From: Dactylis glomerata
Taxonomy: Eukaryota; Streptophyta; Magnoliopsida; Poales; Poaceae
Length of the DNA stretch: 64,000 nt
Assembly (NCBI GenBank): GCA_007115705.1
Contig: QXEO01000217.1
Location: 620,001-684,000, forward strand
Direction: 5' to 3'
The notes beneath the pieces were generated by a model. The model did no database searches and had not been told where the DNA came from. It saw only the letters and a list, made by a program, of their open reading frames with translations. A program made the position numbers and the translations under genes. This document shows, one piece after another, positions 1-13,034 of the stretch (position 1 is its first letter; each line of letters starts with the position of its first letter).

Positions 1-2468
1 TTTATGAACAGATGCTACTCTTGTTTAACTCTACTCAATGGTTAATCAAATCAGATACTACACTTGATCATACTTACTCAATGATGCAATGGCAATTAAC
101 TTGCCCTAATCTGAGAGTAAAACCTCTAACACTTAACCTATATTTCTTTGTTTTGTTCCTTTTTTTTTAATTTGTTTTGCAGGGTGCTGAAAATGAAGAT
201 TAGAGAATATTCTTCATGAAGATATTTAGTCCTAGTTTAGATTTAGGTTTCCTTTTAATTAATTCCAATGTAATCTTCTTTTTATTTTCAGAAATGTAAA
301 GACATTGTATATGTGTATAATATCAATAAAATTCTATTTCTGTCAATTATATATTCTGTTTCTATTTCTATTTTTCAATTAATGCTTTAATTGAATTATT
401 TATTTATAATTATGGAATTGTTCAAATTTGAGATAATTTAATAATCGAAGTTAAATTCTAAACCCACTTAACAAACCCATCAAGAGATCATAGCAAACTT
501 ATAACAATCAAAAAAACTCTAACTAAAGATGCTTTGAAAGAAGTTCACTCTCCCAGGTTTTCTTTTATTTTGCAAAAAATTTATTCAGGGTTTTAGATGC
601 ATGAATGCACAACAGTCCTAAATCTGCCCTTCGATTTGTCCTAAATGCTGGGGTATTACATTCATATAAATTCTCTGTATATCTTTTGGACCAGCGATTT
701 CTTGTGCATATGCCCCAGGTTATATCCAAACTTTTTTTAGTTGAACACTTTTTGATTTGAGCAACAGAAAATCCCTCAAAAATTCGACCTTTGTCAGCTG
801 TTCAGTTTTGACAGATTTCTGCCAATATTTGTGTTTGCCACTTTATCGCTTTCTTTTGAGTTCTTTTGATCACGGAACTTTTGGAGAGGTTGCTACAGTA
901 GTATTTGCTATATATGTGGTGGTTTTGAGTTGAAACCTGAAGCAAAAAGAGGATTGATTATACGTTATGCTTGCACTAATGTTGCTAATAGAATTGTGTT
1001 TAGTTTTGTATGAAGGAAGTTTTCAAGTGTAGGGATTGGAGAATGATGAGATGAGTTGAAGAATAGACAAAAGCTCAAGCTTGAGAATGCCCATGCATCA
1101 CCCAAGAAATATCCAAGAAGTACAAGCGTCAAAGCTTGGGGATGCCCCCGAGGCACCCCTTCTTCATCGGCAAAAATCTGGTCACCTTTCAAAACACTAT
1201 ATTTTTATTGCTTCATGCACTATGTGTTTTTCTTGGAGCGTCAGTTGTTTTAGTTTTCTTAGTTGGTTTAGTTTGTTTTGTTTGCTGCAATAAATGGTTG
1301 GACCCCAATAAATTTCCTTTGGAGGAGATGTACTCATTTTCATTTGCCAAGAACACTCCGTTTTTCATTCTTACAATTTCACCAAGTGTTCTTCTTTTTC
1401 TGCTACTGCTTTTGGTTTTCGTTTTCACCTTGATTTGCGTTCAGACCTTGTCATATCTTTTCATCAAGGTGTATTTTTGCCTCTGATCTTTATTGGTTTT
1501 CATCAAAAGAGGTGTCTTTAAAAATTTCAAATGGTGTTGGAAAAGAGAAAAAGCTTTGTGCAAAAAAGTGGTACAAGAAGGAGCTTGTGTAGACCGCGGC
1601 TTAGGCTTTTTAATGTCATGCTTGATGCCTTTTTGATAGTATGCTTAGTGGTTTTGCTGTAGCATGACTTGTCTCAAATAACTGAGATTGCTTAATGAGC
1701 CTTTGAAAAAATCATGCGTTGTTTTTATTGTATGGAAGCATTATTTTAGTTTTCTCCTTGATGCTTTATTTGGGTTGACTTGGCGCATGCTCACACATGT
1801 TAGACTCTTACAAAGTCGCCAATAGCCTTCATGATCATTTAGTTTTTGACTTTTGATACCATCTTATGCTTCTTTTAATGTTGCTTTGTCGCTTTGCATG
1901 ATTATGGCCATTATTGCTCTCTTAGTTGGTCGCTCCTAGTCTTTTGCTAGCCCTCGCCTTGTAGTGAATATGAGCTCTACTCGTGCATCCAACTCCTAAA
2001 AGCCAAAGTTTTCCAAAGTGTCCACCATACATACCTACTAGCAATTTGCTATTCCAAGTAAATTTGACTTTCTTTTATTTTCTCTTCAAATTAAACTCTT
2101 ACTAGTGTTATGCGAAATTCGGTCAGTAAAGCTCTCACGAACCGGAAGGCACACTTTACTTTTTCCTGTTCTTAAAATTTTTACATTGTGGTCTCTTATG
2201 TTGAGTTGTTATGCTTGCAAGTTGTAAGTTGGAGACTAGTCTAGCCATGCTGTCATGGGCAAGCTTTCAACATTGCACTTCTTAATTGAGTTGATATCGT
2301 GATCTTTTGTTTATGGATGCCCGCGGTGTGAAATGAATTGGGAATCTTGTGGGGATCATGGAGTTTGTATATGTGTTAGGGAAACGCTGGGCCACCAATC
2401 TAAGCCATGCATAATTCATGGTGGAAATTTGCAGCATACCCATGGTGAACATTCGACGATGCATCTCA
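1..2468 (+). mobile_element. Gypsy-type LTR retrotransposon, 3' internal noncoding region (left part)
   Basis: No long coding frame is present. The text around 1070-1160 (AAGCTTGGGGATGCC, then GAGGCACC) is of the kind found downstream of pol in grass Gypsy elements. The stretch becomes continuous with 13035-13917 when the inserted Copia element and one TSD copy are removed, and it then leads into the 3' LTR at 13918. The 5' LTR, gag and pol would lie left of the window. Short frames around 1056-1486 are AT-rich and not convincing genes. The assignment is an inference from context and the downstream LTR. Confidence 0.6.
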
Positions 2469-2473
2469 CAATA
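2469..2473. repeat. Target-site duplication CAATA (left copy)
   Basis: CAATA directly precedes the LTR start at 2474 and recurs at 13030-13034 directly after the other LTR. The exact 5-bp match fixes both outer boundaries of the Copia-type element. Confidence 0.92.
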
Positions 2474-2932
2474 TGAAAGTACAAGGATGTCGCCTAGAGG
2501 GGAGGGGGGTGAATAGGCGATTTAAAACTTTTATGAGTGGCTTGACAAAAGCGGAATAAAACTAACGTTTAATTTGCCAAGCATACAAAACCTAAACAAA
2601 CTAGGTTCACCTATGTGCACCAACAACTTATGCTAGACAAGATAAGCAACTATGAGATAGCAAGATATATATAACTTCAAGCACGAAGGCTATCACAAAG
2701 TAAATTGCATAAGTAAAGGAGCTCAGGTATAGAAATAACCGAGGGACGCGGAGACAATGATGTATCCCGAAGTTCACACCCTTGCGAGTGCTAATCTCCG
2801 TTGGAGCGGTGTGGAGGCACAAGGCTCCCCAAACGCCACGGAGGCTCACCGTAATCTCCTCGAGCCCTCCCACCAAGATGGAAGACCCGACCACTATGGG
2901 ACACTTGAGGGCGGTCACCGAACCCGTACAAG

Positions 2933-3166
2933 CTTGGGGCAATCTCCACAACTCAATTGGAGGCTCCCAAGAATTGCCACTGAGGCACCACAAAGCTTGG
3001 GAAGATCTCCACAACTTAATTGGAGGTCCCCAAGTAATTGCCACGGAGGCACCACAAAGCTTGGGAAGATCTCCACAACTTAATTGGAGGTCCCCAAGTA
3101 ATTGCCACGGAGGAACCACAAAGCTTGGGAAGATCTCCACAACTCAATTGGAGGTCCCCAAGTAAC
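2933..3166. repeat. 64-bp minisatellite within the LTR
   Basis: About 3.7 tandem units of 63-64 bp, each starting CTTGGGAAGATCTCCACAAC and ending GGCACCACAAAG. The first unit is the most divergent. The same array is in the partner LTR near 11227-11458, so it predates the insertion. Unit length varies between 63 and 64 bp, which argues against coding. Confidence 0.9.
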
Positions 3167-3662
3167 CACTAAGCCGTCTAGGGTTCCAAGAACCCAAGAG
3201 TAAAAAGCTCAACGAACTTTCACTACCGAATCTCCGAGGAGAACTCAAACCGATGCACCAAATGCAATGGCAAGAACACACGAAGTGCTCAAATCCTTCT
3301 CTCCCAAATCCTACCAAAGCAACAAATGCTATGGAGGGATATGAGATGACGAACAAGGGAGGAAATCCACAAAGAACTCCAAGATCTAGATCCAATAGGT
3401 TCCCCTCACATAGAGGAGATAATGATTGGTGGAAAAGTAGATCTAGATCTCCTCTCTCTTTTCCCTCAAAAAGATGCAAGAATTATGGAAGGGATGGGGA
3501 GGAAGGGCAAGCTCTTCAAGGTCAACAATGGAGGAGAGAGAAATGGAAGAGCCAAGCCTCCAAATGAGGAAGAAGGGGCTTTATATAGCCCTCGCATGAA
3601 ATCTGATCGTTACAGGAACTTTAACCCGGAAATTCTGGCCTCGGGGGCGGAATGTTTGGTCC

Positions 3663-3683
3663 GGGGGCGGAATTTCCGCCCCC
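3663..3683. repeat. GC-rich palindrome near the LTR promoter
   Basis: GGGGGCGGAA, a T, then TTCCGCCCCC: perfect 10-bp arms with a one-base centre. Related GGAAATTCCG and GGGGGCGGAATT pieces are scattered over 3630-3790 and are more numerous in the other LTR (11930-12125). The element's TATA-like box lies about 80 bp away, so a regulatory or hairpin role is possible but unproven. Confidence 0.75.
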
Positions 3684-4692
3684 CTTATAAAATTTCCGGC
3701 CCAAATTTCCGCCCCCCTACTGTAGGTTGTACCACAAAAAACTTAGCAGAATTTCACAGGGCCAGAAATTATAGAAATTTCCGGCCCTGGGGAAAACATC
3801 AGTACGAAAACGGCTGTAACTTTTGCATCCGGACTCCGTTTTTGATGATCTTGGGCTCGTTAGAATCACCACAACGAGCTCTACAACTTCATCCATATAA
3901 ACATCATAGTCCAACAAAGGAGGATGAAGCCAAAAGATAAAAGGTTTGACTTAGCTATAAAGAAGAACCGGTAAAACCTCCAAACACCAAAAACGCAATA
4001 AGAGTTCCATACAAAATCCATTTTTGATGACCTAGAGCTTGTCATGGAAATAACCACAAGCTCTAGAACCTCACAAGGATAAAAGCCAAATAAGAACCAA
4101 GAAATATAATGCCAAGTATGCAAAGGTTTGAGCTCTCTCCGAATGATACAATTAAGTTACTCACTCGAGAGCCCCTCTTGATAGTACGGCTACCAATCCT
4201 ATAATCCGGTCTCCAAACTAACACACAAGACCGATAGAAGAGAAAACCTAGCAAGAACAAACCTTTGCCTTGCAATCCACTTGAGCTAGATGATGACGGT
4301 CTTGACACCCTCAAGTCGGACTACCTTTCTTGATTGCGCTTGCTCGGTCTATCTTGAACTTGCGCTTCGACTTGATCAACATTGCACTTCATCTTCTTCC
4401 TTCTTAATGATGATGTCTTGAGAATGCACATGAGAGTTCACTCCATCATCTTATCCCTCAAGACACACTCCATAGGCTCAACTCCCTTAGACCAATCTTC
4501 GGATCACTTCTTGAATAACACCTTGGTCATTGAATAATCTTCTTTATCTTCATCTTCTTACACCCTTGAAACCAACATATGGCTCAAGCATTGTCTACGG
4601 ATAAGTCCTATAAATATAACTCAATGCAAACATTAGTCCATAGGGATTGTCATTAATTACCAAAACCACACATGGGGGCACATGCTCTTTCA

Positions 4693-7600
4693 ATCTCCCC
4701 CATTTTGGTAATTGATGACAATCTCTTTGAGAGGGTTTATATAATAAATTTAAAGGACTAAAATGGTTACGCTAACATCAAATACTACAAAAGTATGTGA
4801 TGTTAGTAGAACCATCATATATAGAGCAAACTCCCCTACAATCTATGCACGTGTGAATGAACTTGAATTTCATTGCATATATTGCCAACCAATGTTGTTG
4901 GTGGAGTTTCCACTATATATACTCAACCACGTAAAGCATGCAAGGCAAATGCTTAAGAACCAAACCAAAGCATGAAGCCCAATTCCCTTCAAACCCTCGA
5001 AACTTCTCCCCCATTGGCATCCATTGCCAAAATGGGCGGAAAGGCTTGGAAGGCCAATATAGTGAGAGTTCCTCCTCAAGGTGTGCATGGCCCAACAAGA
5101 GTGAAAACACATGCACAAATCCAAATACAAAAAATTTGGAGGAAATCAAACTATATTGAGGATCAAAGATTGCAAAAAAAAGGATGACAAGATGGTAAAA
5201 CTTCCAACCAATGAAGGTAGCAATCAAAAGATCCAAAAGCGAATCAAATAAAGATATTATGATAAGACCAGAACAATGCTCTAAATAACATGAAGAAGCT
5301 CTCCAAGGTTTGTGCACAACATATTCTATATGAACTGAAGTATAAGGTGCACAAACATGGAATCATCACTCCCTCGATATTATTCAAAACAAAATGATAC
5401 CAAGTGACATCAAATGCTATGAACCGCAAAATGGTGCTTTAAAATGAAATGAGGAAGCTCCCCAAGGTATGTGCACCAGATAGAACGTTTGCATTTGAAT
5501 ACAATTGCACAACATGGAATCCTCACTCCCTCAATACCATTTAAAAAAAACAACCATTAGAAGGAGATCATAAAAAGGACATTAAGCTCAACACTTGCAT
5601 CAAAGAAATGGTTGAGCAACAAGTAAGGAACCGACATATTAAATGGCTCAACCAAAGGAATGTGTGATAGGAATGACAAAGCATATTATAAGACTAGTAC
5701 AAGAATGCACAAAGAGCATCCACATAGTCCTCAATGAATGAAATTGCTTAGCATTCCATCCCAACACACTAGGAAAAAATAAGATATCAATTAAGAAGAT
5801 ATCATCTCTCATATGTATAAGTTTCTAAGTAGACAATATCACAAAGATAATTATCACAAAGAAACATATACACATAAAATAGATACAAAGAATAGAACAT
5901 GATATCTAAACAAGTTCATGCAATATACCAATGAGATATTTGCATTTAAAGCATGGCCAAAGGCTCAATTTATCTTATTGCATATTGAAGAACTTCAACC
6001 ACAAACATATCAAAGACATCGCAAATATCAACAAGGGAAGAAGATAGTTGGGATGTTGAGAAAAGCAACAAGTATCACGAATAAGTATACCAAAAGAAAG
6101 AACTAAATTTGCACTTTCATCAATATTGCACATGTGAGGAACTTGAGGAAATGATATGCAATAAAATTGCTAGATAGACATATTTGGGAAGAGTTCCCCA
6201 AAATATGCACTCATCTCAAATTACTCACATTTACAATAAAGAGGTTTCATTAAGATCATTGCAAATAAAGATTTTCATGCCATGAAATGACCCACACAAG
6301 GTTAGATGCTAGAAAAGTATGCATGAATAAGATACTTGTTACCGAGATATCATTGGGAGGATGTAGTAGATAGGAGTTCTTCAATAATCCTAGCTTGCCA
6401 CAAATTATCAACTAGTCACCGATTCATGCTTATTATTGAGACAAGCACCAATATATCTCCCATGTACCTAAAACAAATTCAAGTACAATATGGTCTCCAA
6501 ACTCACTGGGTCCGAAGTAGTTAGAGACACTACAATATATAGGACAAGCTCCACAAAAATATGTGCATATAGATATGAACTTGAATTTCATGCACATCTT
6601 AGCCGAATTAGGATTTATTGGAGTTTACCCTATATATTGGATCAAAGAAAGCAAAGCATGCCATAAAATATGTAGTAAGTAAATATGCATGCTAAAAACT
6701 TTCAAGAGCCAAAGGGAGATACAATTTGGACAAAACACCAAGAAGACCAAAGAGTAACACGGAGGTGTGAAAACCCAAAAGTTGTCCAAATTATATCAAA
6801 GAATCAATTCAACAAAGATTGACTCCAAAGTCCATCAAGTGAACAAAGCAAACGCAAATGAGCATAAAGGATCACTAAAACACACATGCCCAATGACTTA
6901 TCTCATTTTAAGAATATAAAGCAAAATCAAGAAAAGAGATAGCCATTCTCCCAAAAAGAGCAAGGTTCCAACAAACAAACCAAACTCTCCACTCTTTTAT
7001 GATGGCACACTAAGTACCAAAAACAAAAAGATTTGTCTTCCAACAATAACCAATACCAATTGAAATAAGCCGCAAGAGTATGTTATAGAAAATATAGGAG
7101 AGCTCCCCCAAGATTAGTGCATTATTTATGATTTTGCATTTGAATACAAAATGCACACAAATGGGATCATCATCTCTACCTACATTAAAAATAACACAAA
7201 ATAAGTTCAACAAAATCAAATGGAAACAAAAGAGTCAAGGAAGACAATGAAAAAAAAATACATTTCTTGGCAAGAGATAAGGAAATTAAAAGCAATAGCC
7301 AATGTAAATATGAACAATATATATATACCACAATATAAAGTACCAATTGTCCAAGGACAAGAGGTATTTGGAGTTATTAATTTCCCGGTGGTATTTTACA
7401 CATAAAACCAAGATCATCTTCACAACAAGAAGCATATGAAAAGGATAAGAATTCAACACCATGCAAAAGAAGATATTCTTGATAGACTCAAATAGTTAAA
7501 CAATCACGCAAAGCAATGATTAGGATAACTTGAAGTAAATGGTTTTCCAATTTTGATGTAGAATTCCACGTTTTAGGAAAACCCTACCAAGAATGTATCT

Positions 7601-8339
7601 CACAAACAAGATCTAAAACAAGAGCAATAAAACAATTTGGCAAATTGAAACTTGTTTGAGCAAACATGTCACATAGAAGAAAGATAATTTGCAATATCAA
7701 CACTATGTGACACAACCTCAAATATGCACATTTTATTGGTTTGTAGTATGCACAAAGCATATTACTCCCCCATAATGTGATAAAGCATTTATTTTCACAA
7801 GAGGCAAATGAAATCCAATATGAGAAGATTAATGGACATTATAGAATTTGAATTTCTCATGAACATGATATACCACATAGAGACAAGATAAATTCAAATA
7901 TCGACACTAAGTGGTATTCCTCATGTGCACACATATTTAGGATTGTGAAGTGCCAAAGCATATCACTCCCCCAAAATGGGATAGTCCACTAGTCTCTCAA
8001 AAGAGCCAAATAATATAAAATAAGATGCAATAGGCTCAAACACAAACACACATACATGGTGTGCAAAACCACAAGTACATACTTGATTAATCAAAATAAA
8101 ACAAGTAGGCAGCACAACATATACCAACACATGTAGAACACAACCAACACATGCAAAAGGGGCGAGTAACTTTCAATGTAGATAAGTTTGAGTACATGTT
8201 ACCGCAAAGAGGAACATTAGATATATGATATAAACAAGATAATCCAATTGACTTGACTTGAGACAATATATTGATGAAGATCCCTTAATTCTTCATGATA
8301 TAGCCAAGTCTCTAATGCCCTCCATCAAACACCTATTGA
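4693..8339 (-). mobile_element. AT-rich internal noncoding domain of the Copia element
   Basis: Pol would be expected here in an autonomous element, but only short frames are present and no catalytic motif was found. The stretch is A-rich on the plus strand. It holds several degenerate copies of a block of roughly 100 bp with a core like CTCCCCAAGGTATGTGCA followed by CATGGAATC and TCACTCCCTC (near 5287-5400, 5450-5560 and 7095-7200). Confidence 0.8.
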
Positions 8340-10713
8340 TCAAGTTTTGGTGTGATGGTCCCCAACCAAGTTGGGTCCTAAGAGGTTAGTCACAATAGGC
8401 TTGGCAACCCAAATGGTTCTTTTCTTGACACCACTTTGAGTACCAATATATTTGGCAAACACATTGCCAACCTTATCCTTGCAAAGAGAATAAGCATCAT
8501 CAATTATGATAGGGTTGGATGAGTTACCCATAGTGCATGAAGAAGAAAGGTGACCCTTCTCATGGCATATTTAGCAAGTTCTTTTCTTCACCTTATTCTC
8601 ACTTGATTTCTCCGCAATGGGAGCATTAGCTTGATTCTTCTTGGGAAGTGTCTTTTCTTCAACACGAGGTTGAGCATGGCCTTGAACTTGAGGCCGCTTC
8701 CCTTGTTGCTTCTCAACTAGTGCCTTCTTCTTCAAAGGGCAAGATCTAACATGGTGCCCTTCAATTTTGCACTTGAAGCAAACAATCTTGGCCGGATCTT
8801 TCACTTGTCCTTGGCCCTTCTTATTCTTCTTAACCTTGGACTTCTTCTTGTTGTTGGAGATAAACCCAAGTCCACTCTTGTCATTGGGGGATTTTTGCAC
8901 ACTCAACATATTGTCGAGTTTGGATTTCCCTTCATGACTCTTTACCAAGTCTTTCTTCAATGAAGTGACTTGGGCCTTGAGCTCGTTGATTTCCTCTACA
9001 TGGTTAGTAACAACACAAGTACTACAGGAAGTAGAAGCTTCATTGTTAGAGCAATAAGGCAAGGCAAGTAATTCATCACAAGATGTAGTAATATTATGAG
9101 TGGATGAATTACTAGGACTAGCACAAGGCAATATGGCATTTTGAGAAGTAGTGCAAAAGTCCATATGAGGCTCACTAGATGTTACCTTTGACATAATAGC
9201 CTCATGAGCTAATTTTAGCCTATCATGGGAAGCTAGAAGATCCTCATGGGAGCTAGAGAGCTTTCCATGTTTTTCTTCCAATTTCCCATAATTGCTAGTT
9301 AGCAAATCAAGTTGAGCCCTTAGCTCAACATTCTCCTTCAAGATGGATGCTTCACAAGAAGTAGAGTTAGTAGCACAAGCATCATCACTAATGGAAAGCG
9401 AAGAAGGCAATTTAGTAAGCTCATTTGAATTTGAAGCTTTAAGTTGCTCATGCGACTCGGTGAGAATGATGGGCTCACACGAAATGACCCTAGAGTCATT
9501 TTTAAGAAGAACAACATTCTCAAGGAGTTTAGCATAAGTAACTACAAGCTCTTCATATTTAGTTTCAAAATCATTTGCCACCACAAGATTCCTATCATAG
9601 GATTTTTTATTTTAGATAACTCTAAAGTAAAGGTCTCCTCAAGAGATTCCTTGGTGGTTTGTTCTTCTTCTAGAGCTTCTTTTAGATCCGCGATCTTATC
9701 CGCGTAATCACGGGCATGACCTTGCATTTTAAAGATGGTATTCTCATGCTCCTCAATTATTTTATTGCTCTCGGTGGCAATTGCCAAAATCTTATAGAAG
9801 TAAGAGTAAGCAATTTTATTCTTACGAATAGCATGAAAAACAATTTCACTCTTCTCAATTAGAGAGGCAAGGTCATCATCCTCTTCTTCATTATCCTCAT
9901 CATCATCACTAGATATATTGGGTTCCAAAGTAGGAGTTACCTTTGAAGACCTAGCCATAAGGCACATGTGGGAACCAAGAGATGATGAAGAAGAATCACT
10001 TGAAGCTCTAATTAGAATCTTGTCTTGGCCCATGGAATATTTGTTGTCCTCCACATTGTTAGACACACAACAACTAGAGGAAGTAGATATATTTGTATCA
10101 TGGAAACAAGACAAATCAAGCATATCATCATGAGATTTATTCATGCAACTTGCACATGATATGCAAGGACTATCAACACAAGCATGTAAAGCATTTATGG
10201 GGCTAGATGTGTTTAAGTCCAAAGATGAGGCATTGCAATGAGATAGAGATGAATGATCATCACAAGTAAGCTTACTATCAACATTGCAATATTCATCACC
10301 ACTCACCATATCGTTACCTTGTGTCTTGCACACATTGGTGAGGTGGATGTGAGTTCATCACGGCCGGAAGTGGAGGGAATACAATCATCCTCAATAGTGT
10401 TGGACACATCATATTTTTCTTGAATCTTTGTCCAAAACTCATGAGCATTACGAAAAGGCATGATTGCAAGAATAACTGCATTGCTCACAAAATCAACAAG
10501 CACATTAGAAGCTCGAGAATTAAGATAAGAGTTTCTCTTCTCCTCTAAAGATAAACTTTGGGAATCCTTAGGCGGAGAGAAACCCATATCTAAAATTCTC
10601 TCTATATTTGGGTCCATATCACAAAAATGATTAAGCATGCAAATTTTCCATATATCATAATTAGTGCCATCAAATATAAAAGTGTTATTGTGCACTAATC
10701 CCCTAGCCGACAT
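8340..10713 (-). pseudogene. Copia-type gag with two zinc knuckles, frameshifted
   Basis: The frame starts at ATG 10713 (MSARGLVHNNTF...), 40 bp inside the primer site. The N-terminus has the FDGTNYDIWK motif and the following helical region typical of plant Copia gag (UBN2/DUF4219 type). A long central part is Ser/Asn/Asp-rich and coiled-coil-like. A CCHC zinc knuckle (CFKCKIEGHHVRSC) lies near 8757-8800, followed by a Lys-rich segment. A second knuckle (pattern C-x2-C-x4-H-x4-C, ICHEKGHLSSSC) at about 8536-8575 is interrupted by an in-frame TAA. The product spans three frames, with shifts near 10330 and near 9600-9620 in an A-rich run, so the copy is dead unless shifts are tolerated. Gag would form the particle and bind RNA. 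Confidence 0.82.
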
Positions 10714-10753
10714 CTTTACTCTCAAGGCGGTGAAGCCTAAAATGAGAGACCTC

Positions 10754-10765
10754 GCTCTGATACCA
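10754..10765 (-). other. Primer-binding site, initiator Met-tRNA type
   Basis: The minus strand reads TGGTATCAGAGC two bases after the 5' LTR end. This is the standard plant Copia primer site complementary to the 3' end of initiator methionine tRNA. It sets the element's orientation. It is not a tRNA gene. Confidence 0.92.
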
Positions 10766-10767
10766 AA

Positions 10768-13029
10768 TGAAAGTACAAGGATGTAGCCTAGAGGGGGAGG
10801 GGGTGAATAGGTGATTTAAAACTTTTATGAGTGGCTTGACAAAAGCGGAATAAAACTAACGTTTAATTTGCCAAGCATACAAAACCTAAACAAACTAGGT
10901 TCACCTATGTGCACCAACAACTTATGCTAGACAAGATAAGCAACTATGAGATAGCAAGATATATATAACTTCAAGCACGAAGGCTATCACAAAGTAAATT
11001 GCATAAGTAAAGGAGCTCAGGTATAGAAATAACCGAGGGACGCGGAGACAATGATGTATCCCGAAGTTCACACCCTTGCGAGTTCTAATCTCCGTTGGAG
11101 CGGTGTGGAGGCACAAGGCTCCCCAAACGCCACGGAGGCTCACCATAATCTCCTCGAGCCCTCCCACCAAGATGGAAGACCCGACCACTATGGGACACTT
11201 GAGGGCGGTCACCGAACCCGTACAAGCTTGGGGCAATCTCCACAACTCAATTGGAGGCTCCCAAGAATCGCCACTGAGGCACCACAAAGCTTGGGAAGAT
11301 CTCCACAACTTAATTGGAGGTCCCCAAGTAATTGCCACGGAGGCACCACAAAGCTTGGAAAGATCTCCACAACTTAATTGGAGGTCCCCAAGTAATTGCC
11401 ACGGAGGCACCACAAAGCTTGGGAAGATCTCCACAACTCAATTGGAGGTCCCCAAGTAACCACTAAGCCACTAAGCCGTCTAGGGTTCCAAGAACCCAAG
11501 AGTAAAAAGCTCAACGAACTTTCACTACCGAATCTCCGAGGAGAACTCAAACCGATGCACCAAATGAAATGGCAAGAACACACGAAGTGCTCAAATCCTT
11601 CTCTCCCAAATCCTACCAAAGCAACAAATGCTATGGAGGGATATGAGATGAAAAACAAGGGAGAAAATCCACAAAGAACTCCAAGATCTAGATCCAATAG
11701 GTTCCCCTCACATAGAGGAGATAATGATTGGTGGAAAAGTAGATCTAGATCTCCTCTCTCTTTTCCCTCAAAAAGATGCAAGAATTATGGGAGGGATGGG
11801 GAGGAAGGGCAAGCTCTTCAAGGTCAACAATGGAGGAGAGAGAAATAGAAGAGCCAAGCCTCCAAATGAGGAAGAAGGGGCTTTATATAGCCCTCGCACG
11901 AAATCTGATCATTACAGGAACTTTAACCCGGAAATTCTGGCCTCGGGGGCGGAATTTCCGGCCCGGAGGCGGAATTTCCGCCCCCCTTATAAAATTTCCG
12001 GCCCAAATTTCCGCCCCCTACTGCAGGTTGCACCACAAAAGACTTAGCAGAATTTCGCAGGGCCGAAAATTATAGAATTTCCGCCCCCCGGAAATTCCGG
12101 TCTCGGGGGCAGAATTTCCGGCCTTGGGGAAAATATCAGTACGAAAACGGCTGTAACTTTTGCATCCGGACTCCGTTTTTGATGATCTTGGGCTCGTTGG
12201 AATCAACACAACGAGCTCTACAACTTCATCCATATAAACATCATAGTCCAACAAAGGAGGATGAGGCCAAAAGATAAAAGGTTTGACTTAGCTATAAAGA
12301 AGAACCGGTAAAACCTCCAAACACCAAAAACACAATAAGAGTTCCATACAAAATCCATTTTTGATGACCTAGAGCTTGTCATGGAAATAACCACAAGCTC
12401 TAGAACCTCACAAGGATAAAAGCCAAATAAGAACCAAGAAAGATAATGCCAAGTATGCAAAGGTTTGAGCTCTCTCTGAATGATACAATTAAGTTACTCA
12501 CTCGAGAGCCCATCTTGATAGTACGGCTACCAATCCTATAATCCGGTCTCCAAACTAACACACGAGACCGATAGAAGAGAAAACCTATCAAGAACAAACC
12601 TTTGCCTTGCAATCCACTTGAGCTAGATAATGACGGTCTTGACACCCTCAAGTTGGACTACCTTTCTGGATTGCGCTTGCTCGGCCTATCTTGAACTTGC
12701 GCTTCGACTTGATCAACATTGCACTTCATCTTCTTCCTTCTTAATGATGATGTCTTGAGAATGCACATGAGAGTTCACTCCATCATCTTATCCCTCAAGA
12801 CACACTCCATAGGCTCAACTCCCTTAGACCAATCTTCGGATCACTTCTTGAATAACACCTTGGTCATTGAATAATCTTCTTTATCTTCATCTTCTTACAC
12901 CCTTGAAACCAACATATGGCTCAAGCATTGTCTACGGACAAGTCCTATAAATATAACTCAATGCAAACATTAGTCCATAGGGATTGTCATTAATTACCAA
13001 AACCACACATGGGGGCACATGCTCTTTCA
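10768..13029 (-). repeat. 5' LTR of the non-autonomous Copia element
   Basis: This LTR is 2262 bp, about 43 bp longer than its partner because of small insertions (for example a duplicated CACTAAGC near 11461-11475 and an added GC-rich block near 12080-12122). The TATA-like sequence CTATATAAA (minus) at 11882-11890 is the likely promoter. Confidence 0.93.
11882..11890 (-). promoter_or_regulatory. Probable LTR TATA box
   Basis: CTATATAAA on the minus strand, set in a short palindrome (GGGCTATATAAAGCCC), upstream of the GC-rich palindromic block when read in the direction of transcription. It is inferred from sequence only. Confidence 0.5.
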
Positions 13030-13034
13030 CAATA
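13030..13034. repeat. Target-site duplication CAATA (right copy)
   Basis: Exact match to 2469-2473. It marks the right boundary of the Copia element and the return to the host Gypsy sequence. Confidence 0.92.

Larger units (their letters stand above)
2474..4692 (-). repeat. 3' LTR of the non-autonomous Copia element
   Basis: This LTR is 2219 bp and matches 10768-13029 along its length. The partner has extra blocks, for example a second GC-rich segment near 12080-12122. It contains a 64-bp minisatellite (2933-3166), a GC-rich palindrome (3663-3683) and a TATA-like box on the minus strand (TATATAAA near 3579-3586). ORFs read through it on both strands (for example 2757-3083) are artefacts of the repeat. 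Confidence 0.93.
2474..13029 (-). mobile_element. Complete non-autonomous Copia-type LTR retrotransposon
   Basis: The element lies on the minus strand with two LTRs of about 2.2 kb (2474-4692 and 10768-13029), each TG...CA when read on the minus strand (TGAAAGAGC...TACTTTCA). The methionine-tRNA primer site TGGTATCAGAGC (minus) is at 10754-10765, two bases inside the 5' LTR. A purine tract (AAAATGGGGGAGAT on minus, 4693-4706) abuts the 3' LTR. A 5-bp TSD (CAATA) flanks it. Only gag-like coding remains (8340-10713); no protease, integrase, reverse transcriptase or RNase H was found in the 6.1-kb interior, so movement would need enzymes from another element. The LTRs differ by small indels and substitutions, so the insertion is not brand new. 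It sits inside the Gypsy element. Confidence 0.92.

Noticed and set aside
2757..3165. Overlapping ORFs on both strands as genes
   Set aside because: They read through the 64-bp minisatellite and LTR; the same ORFs recur in the partner LTR at 11051-11459.
2933..3166. CRISPR array
   Set aside because: The units are contiguous near-identical repeats with no unique spacers, in a plant LTR.
10754..10765. tRNA gene
   Set aside because: TGGTATCAGAGC beside an LTR is a retrotransposon primer site; no cloverleaf surrounds it. The same applies at 36021-36033, 36177-36189 and in the TRIM tandem.
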